Below are positions 1-9,656 of a stretch of 64,000 nucleotides of DNA, in pieces. Within the stretch, counting starts at the first letter, position 1. Every line of letters begins with the position of its first letter. The position numbers and the translations under genes are program-made. The notes beneath the pieces are model-generated. The model saw only the letters and a program-made list of their open reading frames with translations. It searched no databases and had not been told where the DNA came from. Origin of the DNA: Zoogloeaceae bacterium (GTDB lineage: Bacteria > Pseudomonadota > Gammaproteobacteria > Burkholderiales > Rhodocyclaceae); assembly GCA_024235675.1 (NCBI GenBank), contig JACKLZ010000005.1:310001-374000 (forward strand). Direction: 5' to 3'.

Positions 1-140
1 AGCGCCAGGGCCAGCCCGACCCGACGCCGCTGGCCGACGGCTTCATGCCGCTGGGCCGGCTGGAGATCGCGCGGCTCGACAACGACCCGAACTTTCCCGA
101 GCACGGCGTGCTGCGCCTTGAACTGCACGGAGGCAAATGA
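1..140 (+). CDS. 3' end of an upstream tail/baseplate-cluster gene (partial)
   Basis: An open frame enters from the left edge and ends with TGA at 138-140, leaving about 45 C-terminal residues ending in LRLELHGGK. Its stop overlaps the start of the next gene (ATGATGA at 137-143), so it is the preceding member of the same operon. By gene order in contractile injection clusters it could be another baseplate component, but the fragment carries no motif I can assign. Codon use matches the genes that follow. It is a real coding end because the frame stays open without rare codons and the overlap is typical of translational coupling. Confidence 0.6.
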   Translation, partial: RQGQPDPTPLADGFMPLGRLEIARLDNDPNFPEHGVLRLELHGGK

Positions 141-2944
141 TGAGCACCGCCCGCGTGTCCCCGAAAACCGATTGTGATTGCTGCGCCGGCATCGACGCCG
201 TCACCCCGGCGCGCATCAGCAACCCGCCGGGCCTGTCGCAGATCGCCTACCGCATCGGCCGGCATGGCGACTTCGTCGAATCCATGCGCGCCCGCCTCTC
301 CAGCGCCGACCGCCCCGCGCTGGCCGCGCTCACCACGCGCGAGGCCAGCGACTTCACGCTCGCCATCACCGACGCGCTGGCCACCTCGCTCGACGTGCTC
401 AGCTTCTACACCGAGCGCTTCGCCAACGAGCACTACCTGCGCACCGCCACCGAGCGCCTGTCGGTGCGCGAGATGGCGCGGCTGATCGGCTACGAGCTGG
501 CCCCCGGCGTGGCCGCCGGCACGCATCTGGCCTTCACGCTGCAGACCATTCCCGGCGCGCCGGCCGAGCCCATCGTGATTCCGGTCGGCACCCGCGTGCA
601 AAGCGTGCCGGGGCAGGACGAGCAGGCCCAGAGCTTCGAGACCGTCGCGCCGACGCCCGCCCGCGCCGAGTGGAACGCCATTCCGGTGCAGACCCGGGTG
701 CGCTGGTTGCCCAAATCCGGCGACACCGAGTTGTGGCTGGACGGCCTGGCCACCGGCTTGCAGCCGGGCGATGCGATCCTCATCGTCGGCAGCGAGCGCA
801 TGAGCGACCCCGGCAGCGAGCGCTGGGATGTGCGCGTGCTCGCCAGCGTCACGCCCGACAACGCCAACGGCCGCACCCGCGTGCGCTGGGACCACCCGCT
901 GGGCAGCGCCTTTCCGGCCATGAGCCCGAGCAGCCTCGGCGTGCAGGTGCACGCCCTGCGCCAGCGCACCGCGCTGTTCGGTCACAACGCGCCCGACCCC
1001 AATCTGATGGGCAATGACGACTCCAACGTCGCCAGCCTGATCGACACCAGCGGCAGCACCTGGCAGTGGAACAACTTCGCCCTCGACACCTCAGCGCTCG
1101 ATCTGGACACCGACAACGCCAAGATCACCGCCGGCAGCTGGATTGCCTTGGTTTCCAACGAACCGAGCCTGGGCAGCCCCGCCTTGCCCGGCTACACCGA
1201 GCTCTACCGTGCGAGCAAAGTCATCCATCGCAGCCGCAACGCCTTTGCCATTTCCAGCAAGGTCACTCGCGTCACGCCCGACACCACCGAAAACCTCACC
1301 GCCAGCCGCTTCCCGCTGCGCCGTACGCTGGTGCTGGCGCAAAGCGAGCAGCTCGCCACGGTCGACACGCCTGTTTTCCATCCGGTGTACGGCGAGGCGA
1401 TCACGCTCGGCCAGCGGATCGCCGACTTGCTGCCCGGTCAGCCGATTGCGCTCTCCGGCCCGCGTCAGCGCATCGCCATCGCACCGCGCGCGGCGGGGCT
1501 GTCGCTGAGTGTGGATGGCGGCGGCAGCGTGGCGCTGGCCGAGGGCGACGAGTTGTTCATGCGCGCGCCGGCGGTGCGCCTGTTTGGCAGTACGCCGGTG
1601 GCGCTCAGCGCCGAGAACTTTGCCGCGCAACTGGGCAAGGCCAGCGTGGTGCTGCGCCTCGCGCTCGAAGACCGCGACGGGCGCACCGGCATGCTCACCG
1701 CCAAGGGCAGCGAACTGCGCCTGGCCGACAGTCGCAAGGACGACGCGCCGGTGAGCGAGATCGCCTTCATCGGCACCATCAATGACCCGATCATTCTCGA
1801 CCGCGACCACACCCACCTCAAGCTCAAGGCGCCGCTGCAACAGGTGTATGAGCGCGCCGCGCTGCGCATCAACGCCAACGTTGCGCCGGCCACGCATGGC
1901 GAAACGGTGGAGGCCATTCTCGGCAGCGGCGATGGCCGTGTGGCCAACCAGCGCTTTGCGCTCGGTCAGGCGCCGCTCACCTTTGTGAGCGCCAACACCA
2001 CCAGCGGCCGGGCCAGCACGCTGGAGCTGCGGGTCAACGATGTGCTGTGGTCCGAGGTGCCGACCCTGCACGCCGCCGCGCCCGATGCGCGGGTGTTCGA
2101 AACCACGCAAGACGACGACGCACGCACCACGGTGTTGTTCGGCGACGGCGCCGAGGGCGCCCGCCTGCCCAGCGGCAGCACCAATCTGCGGGTGCGCTAT
2201 CGCAAGGGCCTGGGCGCGGCGGGCAACCTCGCCGCCGGCAAGCTCACCACCCTGCTCAGCCGGCCGCTGGGCGTCACCGGCGCGGTCAACCCCTCGCCGG
2301 CCACCGGCGGCGAAGACGCCGAAACCCTGGCCCGCGCCCGCGACAACGCCCCGCTCACGGTGCTCACGCTCGATCGCGCGGTGTCCATCGACGACTACGC
2401 CAACTTTGCCCGCGCCTTCGCCGGCATCGACAAGGCCCACGCGCTGTGGATTCCGGCCGGGCCGGCGCGCGGGGTGTTTCTGAGCATCGCCGGTATCGGC
2501 GGCGCCGTGGTGCCCGAGGACAGCGACACCTACGAGAATCTGCGTGACGCGCTGGTCACTTATGGCGACCCGCTGGTGCCGCTGCGCCTGCTCAACTACC
2601 GCGATGCGCGCTTCCGCTGCCGGCTGTCGGTCAAGCGCGACAAGGCCTTCGAGCTCGACGCCGTGCTGGCGGCGGTCGAGGCGGCGCTGCGCGAGGCCTT
2701 CAGCTTTGCCCGCCGCGCCTTCGGCCAGACCGTGTCGGTCGACGAGGTGGCGGCCGTGGCGCAAGGCGTGGCCGGCGTCGTCGCGGTGCATGTGACCCGC
2801 CTCTACCGTGTCGGCCAGAGCCCGACCGTAGTGGTGCCGCGCCTGTTTGCCGCGCTGCCGGTGGCCTCGCTCACCGGCGTGCCGCAGGCGGCCGAGCTGC
2901 TCACCCTGGCCACCGACCCGATCGAACTGGAGGTGCTGCCATGA
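137..2944 (+). CDS. Putative baseplate assembly protein, gpJ-like (eCIS/phage-tail type)
   Basis: A 935-residue protein (934 if the second ATG at 140 is used). The C-terminal third carries the baseplate J pattern: GGEDAETLARARDNAP near residue 724, followed by RAVSIDDYANFARAF near residue 747, as in P2 gpJ and the larger Afp11-type proteins of contractile injection systems. The N-terminal half is beta-rich with no motif I recognise, which fits the long version found in extracellular contractile injection systems rather than the roughly 300-residue phage protein. It should sit in the baseplate wedge around the spike. The next gene starts inside its stop codon (ATGA at 2941-2944), so the two are coupled. 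The family call is firm; placement in an eCIS rather than a defective phage is inferred from the neighbours. Confidence 0.85.
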   Translation: MMSTARVSPKTDCDCCAGIDAVTPARISNPPGLSQIAYRIGRHGDFVESMRARLSSADRPALAALTTREASDFTLAITDALATSLDVLSFYTERFANEHYLRTATERLSVREMARLIGYELAPGVAAGTHLAFTLQTIPGAPAEPIVIPVGTRVQSVPGQDEQAQSFETVAPTPARAEWNAIPVQTRVRWLPKSGDTELWLDGLATGLQPGDAILIVGSERMSDPGSERWDVRVLASVTPDNANGRTRVRWDHPLGSAFPAMSPSSLGVQVHALRQRTALFGHNAPDPNLMGNDDSNVASLIDTSGSTWQWNNFALDTSALDLDTDNAKITAGSWIALVSNEPSLGSPALPGYTELYRASKVIHRSRNAFAISSKVTRVTPDTTENLTASRFPLRRTLVLAQSEQLATVDTPVFHPVYGEAITLGQRIADLLPGQPIALSGPRQRIAIAPRAAGLSLSVDGGGSVALAEGDELFMRAPAVRLFGSTPVALSAENFAAQLGKASVVLRLALEDRDGRTGMLTAKGSELRLADSRKDDAPVSEIAFIGTINDPIILDRDHTHLKLKAPLQQVYERAALRINANVAPATHGETVEAILGSGDGRVANQRFALGQAPLTFVSANTTSGRASTLELRVNDVLWSEVPTLHAAAPDARVFETTQDDDARTTVLFGDGAEGARLPSGSTNLRVRYRKGLGAAGNLAAGKLTTLLSRPLGVTGAVNPSPATGGEDAETLARARDNAPLTVLTLDRAVSIDDYANFARAFAGIDKAHALWIPAGPARGVFLSIAGIGGAVVPEDSDTYENLRDALVTYGDPLVPLRLLNYRDARFRCRLSVKRDKAFELDAVLAAVEAALREAFSFARRAFGQTVSVDEVAAVAQGVAGVVAVHVTRLYRVGQSPTVVVPRLFAALPVASLTGVPQAAELLTLATDPIELEVLP

Positions 2945-5010
2945 GTGCCGACGCGCAAAAACTGTTCGAGCTGCTGCCGGCCATCCACCGCATCCGCGAC
3001 GCCGAGCTGGCCGCTGCCGAGGGGCTGGATCGCGGCCCGCTGGAAGAGCTCATCGGCGTGCTCGCCGAGCAGCTGGCCGTGGCCGACGAGAGCCTGGAAC
3101 AGCTCTACGACGATCTGTTCATCGAGACCTGCGCCGAGTGGGCGGTGCCCTACATCGGCGACCTCATCGGCTACCGCAGCCTGCACCAGGCCGCGCCCGA
3201 GGCCGCCAGCGCGCGCGCCGAAGTGGCGCACACCATTGCCCTGCGCCGACGCAAGGGCACGGCGCTGGTGCTCGAACAACTGGCGCGCGATGTCACCGGC
3301 TGGGACGCCCGCGCGGTCGAATACTTCCAGCGCCTGTGCACCACGCAGTACATGAACCACCTGCGCCCGGCCAATCTGCACACCCCCGACCTGCGCCGCG
3401 CCGAGCCGCTCGAATGGATCGGCACCGCCTTCGAAACCGCCAACCGCACGGTGGATGTGCGTCACATCGAGTCCGGCCGTGGCCGGCACAACATCCCCAA
3501 TGTCGGCCTGCACCTGTGGCGCATCCAGGCCTACCCGCACCGCGAGTCGCCCGCCGCCCGCGCCGGCGTGCGCCGTTACCGCGCCAGCCCCTTGAATCAC
3601 GACCTGCCGCTCTACAACCGCCCGCTGGCCGAAGACGACATCACCCATCTGGCCGAGCCGGACAACGTACCCTGGCCGCTGTCGCGCCGTCGCCTCGCCA
3701 CGCATCTGGCCCGCCACTACGGCGAGCGCGCCAGCGCCGGCGCGCCGCTGGACAACCCCGACCCGGCGCTGATTCTGCAGGTGGACGGCACCGTCATCGA
3801 GCGCGACCACATCCACATCTGCCACCTCGGCGACGAGGCCGGCAGCTGGGCCCACACCCCGCCGCCGAATGGCATCTACGCGATTGACCCGGTGCTCGGC
3901 CGCATTGCCCTGCCCGCCGACGCGCCCGACCCGGCCGATGTGCGCCTCACTTGGCGCGAGGGCTTCTCGGCCGACATCGGCGGCGGCGAATACGAGCGCG
4001 GCGCCACGCTGCCGCTGCCGCCAGCCAGTGTCACGCTGGTACGCGTGCCCGACGACCACCCCACGCTGGCCGCCGCGCTCACCGCGATTGCCGGCGACGG
4101 CGTGGTCGAGATCACCGACAGCAGCCGCTACAGCGAAACCCTGAACATCAACGTGATAGCCGATGGTGCGGTCGAGATTCGCGCCGCCAACGGCCGCCGA
4201 CCGGTGCTCGATCTGGGCGGGCTGAGCGTGTCCGGCGCCGCCAACGCCGCCTGCACGCTCAACGGCCTGCTCATCACCGGCGCGCCGCTGGAAGTGCCCG
4301 ACGCCGCCGGCAACGCACTGGCGCGGCTGAACCTCATCCACTGCACCCTGGTGCCCGGCATTGCCCTCAACCCCGACGGCAGCCCCACCCAGCCGGCCGC
4401 GCCCAGTGTGGAACTGGCGATCGCCGGGCTGGAAACCGAGATCGACCGCTGCATTCTCGGCGGCATCCGCAGCCATGAACGCAGCAGCCTGAGCGCCACC
4501 GACAGCCTCATCGACGCCACCGCGCGCGAGGGCGTGGCCTTTGCCGCCATGGATGGCGCCGCCCCCGGCGCCGCGCTGTCGCTGGTCGCCTGCACTGTGG
4601 TCGGCACCATTCACACCGCCGAGGTGGGGCTGATCTCCAACAGCATCCTGCTCGCCGTGGCCGCCCCCGGCGTCGCGCCAGTGCGCGCGGCGCGCAAGCA
4701 GGTCGGCTGCGTGCGTTTTTCGTGGCTGCCCTTCGCCTCCATCGTGCCGGCCCGCCATCGCTGCCAGCCCGATTCGGCCCAGGCCGCCCGCCACATCGCG
4801 CCCCGCTTTACGTCCTTGCACTACGGCACGCCGGCCTACGGCCAGCTCACCACCGCCACGCCGGTCGAGATTCGCCGTGGCGCCGACGACGAGAGCGAAA
4901 TGGGCGTGTTCCATCACCTTTACGGTGCCCAGCGCGAAACCAACCTACGGATCCGCCTCGCGGAATACCTGCGGGTCGGCCTGCGCGCCGGCATCTTTTA
5001 CGAATCTTGA
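2941..5010 (+). CDS. Tail protein I-like protein with C-terminal beta-helix region
   Basis: A 689-residue protein. Residues 1 to about 130 match the tail-protein-I-like proteins of injection systems: LFELLPAIHRIRDAE near the start, then a helical stretch and LYDDLFIETCAEWAVPYIGD, which is highly typical of these baseplate-periphery proteins. From about residue 365 the sequence becomes short repeating beta-strand units with regularly spaced Asn/Gly and small hydrophobics (for example LNINVIADGAVEIRAANGRR), as in right-handed beta-helix proteins. Phage tail protein I alone is about 200 residues, so this looks like a fusion of a baseplate adaptor with a fibre-like or carbohydrate-binding part. 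It overlaps the J-like gene by 4 bases and is followed 13 bases later by the DUF6519 gene. Confidence 0.8.
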   Translation: MSADAQKLFELLPAIHRIRDAELAAAEGLDRGPLEELIGVLAEQLAVADESLEQLYDDLFIETCAEWAVPYIGDLIGYRSLHQAAPEAASARAEVAHTIALRRRKGTALVLEQLARDVTGWDARAVEYFQRLCTTQYMNHLRPANLHTPDLRRAEPLEWIGTAFETANRTVDVRHIESGRGRHNIPNVGLHLWRIQAYPHRESPAARAGVRRYRASPLNHDLPLYNRPLAEDDITHLAEPDNVPWPLSRRRLATHLARHYGERASAGAPLDNPDPALILQVDGTVIERDHIHICHLGDEAGSWAHTPPPNGIYAIDPVLGRIALPADAPDPADVRLTWREGFSADIGGGEYERGATLPLPPASVTLVRVPDDHPTLAAALTAIAGDGVVEITDSSRYSETLNINVIADGAVEIRAANGRRPVLDLGGLSVSGAANAACTLNGLLITGAPLEVPDAAGNALARLNLIHCTLVPGIALNPDGSPTQPAAPSVELAIAGLETEIDRCILGGIRSHERSSLSATDSLIDATAREGVAFAAMDGAAPGAALSLVACTVVGTIHTAEVGLISNSILLAVAAPGVAPVRAARKQVGCVRFSWLPFASIVPARHRCQPDSAQAARHIAPRFTSLHYGTPAYGQLTTATPVEIRRGADDESEMGVFHHLYGAQRETNLRIRLAEYLRVGLRAGIFYES

Positions 5011-5023
5011 GGGAGTCCACATC

Positions 5024-8000
5024 ATGAGTTTCGATCTGAGCCGTATCCGCTTCGACGCCCGCAAGGACTTTTTCGGATTGGTCGTGCAACAGGGCCGCAT
5101 CCAGCTCGATGCCGAGTGGAACGAATGGGTCGCCCAGCTCGGGCGGCGCCTGCAAGCCGGCACGCTGGATACCTTCAATGGCAACGTGGTGCCGCGCATC
5201 ACGCCGGATGGCTTCCGCATCCAGGCCAGCGGCGGGGCGCTCAGCATCGGCCCGGGTCGCATCTATGTGGACGGCCTGCTCGCCGAAAACCACGGCGGCA
5301 CGCCCGACGCCTGGGACCCGCGTCTGGCCGAGCTGACCGGCACCACGCCGCTGGCCTACACCGCCCAGCCCTACTACCCCAACCCGCCGGCGCTGCCGAC
5401 CAGCGGCGCGGCGCTGGTGTATGTGGACGTGTGGCAGCGCGACATCAGCGCCATCAACGACCCCGGCCTCATCGAACCCGCCGTGGGCGTGGACACCACC
5501 GGCCGGCTGCAGACCGTGTGGCAGGTGAAGGTGCTGCCCAACGTCGGCAATGCCACCTGCGCCACCGAGGATGAAGACATCGCCGGCTGGCAGGCCGCCA
5601 CCGCGCCCTCCGCCGGCCGGCTGAGCACCGACACCGGCGACCCCGCCTTTGACCCCAACCCTTGCCAGGTGCCGCCCGCCGCCGGCTATCGCGGGCTGGA
5701 GAACCAGACTTATCGCGTGGAGGTGCACACCGGCGGGCCGATTGGCACGGCCACCTTCAAGTGGTCGCGCGACAACGCCACGGTGGCCTCGCGGGTAAGC
5801 CACATCAACCCGGCGCGCGACCGCATCACGGTCGATTCGGTCGGCCGTGACGACGTGCTGCGCTTTCATGACGGCGACTGGGTGGAGGTGACCGACGACC
5901 ACCGCGAGCTGCACGGCCTGCCCGGCGAGCTGCGCCGCATCCGCGTGGCCGGCGGGGTGGACGACACCGCGCGCACGCTGAGCTTCGACGTGGCCTTGCC
6001 GGCCGGCGCCTTCCCCACCGATGCGCAGCAGGCCACGCAGGCCGCGCGCAACACCCGCGTGCGCCGCTGGGACCAGTCCGGCCAGGTGCGGCGCGAGAAC
6101 GGCACCGTGGCCACCAACCTCGACAACGCCGGCAGCACGGGCGCGATCCCCATCCCCGGCGGCACCACGCGGCTGTTTCTGGAGCACGGCATTCTGGTCG
6201 ACTTCAGCCTCGACCCGGCCGGCGGCGAGTTCAAGACAGGCGATCACTGGGTGTTTGCTGCGCGCAGCGTCGACGCCAGCGTCGAGATTCTCAACAACGC
6301 GCCGCCGCTGGGCATCCACCACCACTATGCGCGCTTGGCGATCGTCAATTTTCCGGACGGCGAAACCGACTGCCGCACCCTGTGGCCGCCCATTGCCGAG
6401 GGCGAGGGCTGCGATTGCACGGTGTGCGTCAGCGCCGAGAACCATAACAACGGCACGGCCACCATCCAGCAGGCCATCGACAGCATCAAGGATGTGGGCG
6501 GCACGATTTGTCTGGGCATTGGCAACTACAGCATCGGCGCGCCGTTGGTGGTCGATGGCGCGCGATCGCTGCGTTTTCGCGGCCAGGGCTGGGCGACGCT
6601 GCTGGTCGGCGCCGAGCCGGGCGGCATCTTCGAGATCCAGAACAGCACCGGCGTGGCGCTGGCAAACCTGACCGTGATCGGCTCGACCGGCACCTCGGGC
6701 ACCACCGCCATGATCGCCGCGCGCGGCGTCACTGACCTGCGCGCCGAGCACATCAACGTGCTCGGCCTGGCGGTGGGCGACGGCACCAGCGTCGGGCTGG
6801 GTCTGGCCGGCAACATGCTCGGCGTGAGCATCACCGACTGCGCCATCGTCGCCGAGCGCGGCGTAGCAGCGGTGTCGGGTGGCGACAGCAATTACCTGCT
6901 CACCGGCGAGCTGCGCATGGCCCGCAACCTGTGCTTCTGCAGCCAGCGCGCAGTCAGCTTCGACGGCACCAGCATGCATTACGGCAACACCCGCATCGAC
7001 GGCAACTTCATGCTGGTCGGCATTCAGGCGGCGGTGGTGGCCACCGGCGCGGTGCTGGCGGGTTCGAGCTTTGCGGTGGCCGACAACGTGATCTACACCG
7101 CCGGCGACGGCGTGCGTGCGGGGGTCGATGGCCTCGCCATCGAGCGCAACGAGATCACCGGCATTGGCGAGCGCAGCGGCCAGGGCATCGTGCTCGAAGA
7201 AGGGCTGGACCCGGTCGCCATCGACCGCGTGCGCATTGCCGCCAACCGCCTGCTCGGCCTGCGCGGCAACGCCATGCTCATCACCCAGCAGGTGGACGAG
7301 GCGATCATCACCGACAACCAGATCGACAGCATCGGCCTGGGCGCACTGCTCATGGGCGAGGGCGCCGGCGCCGGCCTGCTGCGCTTTGCCGGCAACCAGT
7401 GCCAGCAGCTCGGCCAGGTGCTGGGCAACGACAACGCCGCCTTCGTGGCTGTGCAGCTCATCCGGGTCGAGCGCGGCGATGTGCTCGACAATGTCATCGC
7501 CCAGGTCGCCCGCTCGGCGCTCACCAGCCCGGGCATCGACGCCCTGCGCTGCGCCGCCGTGGGGCAGATGCGCATTGCCGGCAACCGCTTCTTCGGCATC
7601 GGGCCCGACCGCCTCAGCGCGCCGGTCGCCGCCATCCGCGTGCTGCCCCCCTTCGACCGCACGGCCATCGACGACAACAGCGTCGAGCGCATCGGCGAGG
7701 CCGGGCAAAACCCCATCGTGATCGAATGGCGGGCCATCAATATCGTCCCCGAACCGGCCGGCGCGGTGCCGGGTTTTGTGGCGGCCGGCTATTTCGCGGT
7801 CGCCGAATCGGCCTACCTGCTCACCGCCGCGCGCGCCTTTGCCGTGGCGCTGCGACCGGCCGCCGTGTCGATCCGCGGCAACCAGCTGCGTGGCCACGCC
7901 ACCGGTGTGCCGCTCAACCAGTGCGGCGGGGTCGATAGCATCCTGTTTGCCGACAATCACTGCCAGACGGTGGGCGATGGCGGCAAGGAACCGCTGCTCG

Positions 8001-8194
8001 GCGAATTCGGCGGGCGCACGCTCAACGTCAGCAACAACCGGCTCATCGCACTCGGCGATCTCGACACCCTGCACCTGCACCCGCAGCAAAAGCTCGCCAT
8101 CGTCATGGGCAACACCAGCACCGGCAACATCCGCGTGCAAAGCGGCGCGCCCGTGCCGGCCGACATGAGCCTGACCAACATCATCGGAATGTGA
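5024..8194 (+). CDS. DUF6519 domain protein with long parallel beta-helix
   Basis: The start at ATG 5024 is chosen because GAGGGAG lies just upstream and the protein begins MSFDLSRIRFDARKDFFGLV, the usual opening of this family; this gives 1056 residues. Residues 1 to about 470 form the DUF6519 part, with the signature YRGLENQTYRVEVHTGG near residue 222 followed by ATFKWSRDNATVASRV. From about residue 475 to the end there are many short beta-helix coils (repeats of the kind GNxxxxI, DNxIxxIG). Proteins of this kind are found beside tail protein I genes in injection-system clusters and are plausible fibres or tip-associated host-binding proteins. Function is inferred from structure class and position; no catalytic site is evident. 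Confidence 0.8.
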   Translation: MSFDLSRIRFDARKDFFGLVVQQGRIQLDAEWNEWVAQLGRRLQAGTLDTFNGNVVPRITPDGFRIQASGGALSIGPGRIYVDGLLAENHGGTPDAWDPRLAELTGTTPLAYTAQPYYPNPPALPTSGAALVYVDVWQRDISAINDPGLIEPAVGVDTTGRLQTVWQVKVLPNVGNATCATEDEDIAGWQAATAPSAGRLSTDTGDPAFDPNPCQVPPAAGYRGLENQTYRVEVHTGGPIGTATFKWSRDNATVASRVSHINPARDRITVDSVGRDDVLRFHDGDWVEVTDDHRELHGLPGELRRIRVAGGVDDTARTLSFDVALPAGAFPTDAQQATQAARNTRVRRWDQSGQVRRENGTVATNLDNAGSTGAIPIPGGTTRLFLEHGILVDFSLDPAGGEFKTGDHWVFAARSVDASVEILNNAPPLGIHHHYARLAIVNFPDGETDCRTLWPPIAEGEGCDCTVCVSAENHNNGTATIQQAIDSIKDVGGTICLGIGNYSIGAPLVVDGARSLRFRGQGWATLLVGAEPGGIFEIQNSTGVALANLTVIGSTGTSGTTAMIAARGVTDLRAEHINVLGLAVGDGTSVGLGLAGNMLGVSITDCAIVAERGVAAVSGGDSNYLLTGELRMARNLCFCSQRAVSFDGTSMHYGNTRIDGNFMLVGIQAAVVATGAVLAGSSFAVADNVIYTAGDGVRAGVDGLAIERNEITGIGERSGQGIVLEEGLDPVAIDRVRIAANRLLGLRGNAMLITQQVDEAIITDNQIDSIGLGALLMGEGAGAGLLRFAGNQCQQLGQVLGNDNAAFVAVQLIRVERGDVLDNVIAQVARSALTSPGIDALRCAAVGQMRIAGNRFFGIGPDRLSAPVAAIRVLPPFDRTAIDDNSVERIGEAGQNPIVIEWRAINIVPEPAGAVPGFVAAGYFAVAESAYLLTAARAFAVALRPAAVSIRGNQLRGHATGVPLNQCGGVDSILFADNHCQTVGDGGKEPLLGEFGGRTLNVSNNRLIALGDLDTLHLHPQQKLAIVMGNTSTGNIRVQSGAPVPADMSLTNIIGM

Positions 8195-8205
8195 GGAGAG
8201 CCCCC

Positions 8206-8706
8206 ATGCCCATCGCAACCTTTCGCGGCGAAAAATCCGTGTCCGCCATCGCCGACAAGCTCTTCGTCAAACTCACGCCAAAACAGCGCGAAAAAGCCGA
8301 AGCCGCGCTGATCAAGGAGAACCCGCAACTGCGCGAACTGGGCACTGTGCCCCAGGGCGCCATCCTGCGCGTGCCCGAGCTGCCCGAACTGCGCGCCAAG
8401 ACCAACCGCAGCCTCGAAAATCCCGACACCCAGATCGCCCGCAACCTGGCCGACGCGATCTCGGCCTACGGCAACCACCTCGGCGAGCGCTTCAAGACCG
8501 TGCAGAAAGAAGGCAAGGAACAACTGGCCGTGCTTAAAAGCGGCGACATGCGTAAAGCCATGGCCGAAGCCCCCGCGCTCAAGGCCCTGGCCGACGAAGC
8601 CGGCAAGGCACTCGAAGCCCGCGCCGCCGGGCTGGGTGACCGTCAGAAAGCGGCCGATGCTGCGATCAAACAGGCGATTGCAGCCTTGGATGTGGGCAAG
8701 CGTTGA
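8206..8706 (+). CDS. Small LysM-like protein closing the tail cluster
   Basis: A 166-residue protein starting at ATG 8206 with GAGGAGAG 5 bases upstream. Residues 1 to about 60 resemble a LysM-type module: a Ser/Val-rich opening, SAIADKLFVKLTPKQREKAE, an ENPQLRELGTVPQGAILRVP stretch, matching the usual 'Asn-Pro ... pGqxLxiP' ending of LysM repeats. The rest is alanine/lysine-rich helix, probably coiled coil. LysM-like tail proteins (gpX type) connect tube and baseplate in phage and injection systems, which fits the location immediately after the DUF6519 gene. It is the last gene of the plus-strand operon; no terminator with a T-tract was seen after it. Confidence 0.65.
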   Translation: MPIATFRGEKSVSAIADKLFVKLTPKQREKAEAALIKENPQLRELGTVPQGAILRVPELPELRAKTNRSLENPDTQIARNLADAISAYGNHLGERFKTVQKEGKEQLAVLKSGDMRKAMAEAPALKALADEAGKALEARAAGLGDRQKAADAAIKQAIAALDVGKR

Positions 8707-8945
8707 GGCAGGTGGCAATGAGCTTGGGCGGATGGGAGTGACTGACGCTTTTCGACCTTGGGCTGCCTGATGATATTCGCGAGCACGATGGCGGCATTTC
8801 AATCAGCAAGCTGCCTGCCACCGAAATCTGCTTCTGCGACCAAGTTGGCCAGGAACGGTAAAGAGTAAGACACATGAAATTTCCGGGAACGGCGGCGTTG
8901 AAGTAATGAATGGCTCGTCGCAAGCGGCTTCGCGAAATCCACGGA

Positions 8946-9656
8946 TCAAAGAAGTGCGGCTTCCAACCGTAGCTTGCGTTTTTCCCAGTCGGGCATCACC
9001 TGACCGAGTAGCTTGAAGAACTGCGTGTTGTGGTCACGGTGCTTGATGTGGCACAGCTCGTGGGTCACAACGTACTCGATGCAAGGACGGGTGGCGCGCA
9101 CCAGATTCACGTTCAATGTCATGGTGCCGGCGTGTGAAAGGCTGCCCCAGCGCGATTGCATGGCGCGCACGATCAGACGCGGGTGCTCAATGCCCTTGAA
9201 GTGGAGCAGGCTGGTGTCGAGTACCTCGCTGAACACAGCGCGGGCGCGGTCGAGGTACCAGCGGTGTAGCAAAGCCTTGACACGTTCCGGATCAGGGTCG
9301 CTTGGCAGACTGACCAGCAGTTGACCACGTGCGAGTTTCACGCCAGCCGTGTCACCCGGCATCAGCTTCAACCGGTATTGCCGGCCAAGGTAGAGATGTG
9401 ATTCGCCGCTGACGTACTGCCGTGCCGGGGTGCGGGGGCGGTAGCGAGCGAACTCAGCCAGTTGCCGACTGATCCAGCCGGCGCGCTTTTGCACCCGCTT
9501 GGCGATCATGCCTTCAGGGCAACCGACTGGTGCTCGCACCAGCACGCGGCTGTCGGGGTGCACCTCGATGGCCAGTGTCCGCCGCGATGCCAGGAAGCAC
9601 ACCTCGTAGCGGATCGTCTCACGGCCGTAGCTCAGGGTGCCGACCACGACCGTCAC
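8946..9656 (-). CDS. YgjP/DUF45-type M48 metallopeptidase
   Basis: A 236-residue protein starting with GTG at 9656, which overlaps the stop of hsdR (GTGA). The C-terminal third has the zinc-protease motif HELCHIKHRDH preceded by RWGSLS and followed by FFKLLGQVMPDWEKRK, the typical layout of the YgjP-like (DUF45) family. Such genes are frequent partners of type I restriction operons, and translational coupling to hsdR here supports a role tied to it. The family's natural substrate is not established; a role in turnover or control of the restriction complex is only an inference from position. Confidence 0.85.
   Translation of the reverse strand: MTVVVGTLSYGRETIRYEVCFLASRRTLAIEVHPDSRVLVRAPVGCPEGMIAKRVQKRAGWISRQLAEFARYRPRTPARQYVSGESHLYLGRQYRLKLMPGDTAGVKLARGQLLVSLPSDPDPERVKALLHRWYLDRARAVFSEVLDTSLLHFKGIEHPRLIVRAMQSRWGSLSHAGTMTLNVNLVRATRPCIEYVVTHELCHIKHRDHNTQFFKLLGQVMPDWEKRKLRLEAALL

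Noticed and set aside
4847..8218. Very long open frame on the minus strand opposite the DUF6519 gene
   Set aside because: It mirrors a codon-position bias of high-GC DNA; the translation is Gly/Ala/His/Arg-rich without any motif, and the plus strand has clear protein families and ribosome sites.
8707..8945. Possible short genes between the LysM-like gene and the metalloprotease, including a minus-strand 85-codon frame
   Set aside because: No ribosome site and no recognisable motif; one plus-strand stretch (LTLFDLGLPDDIREHDGG) looks protein-like but has no start, so it may be a gene remnant that I cannot support.
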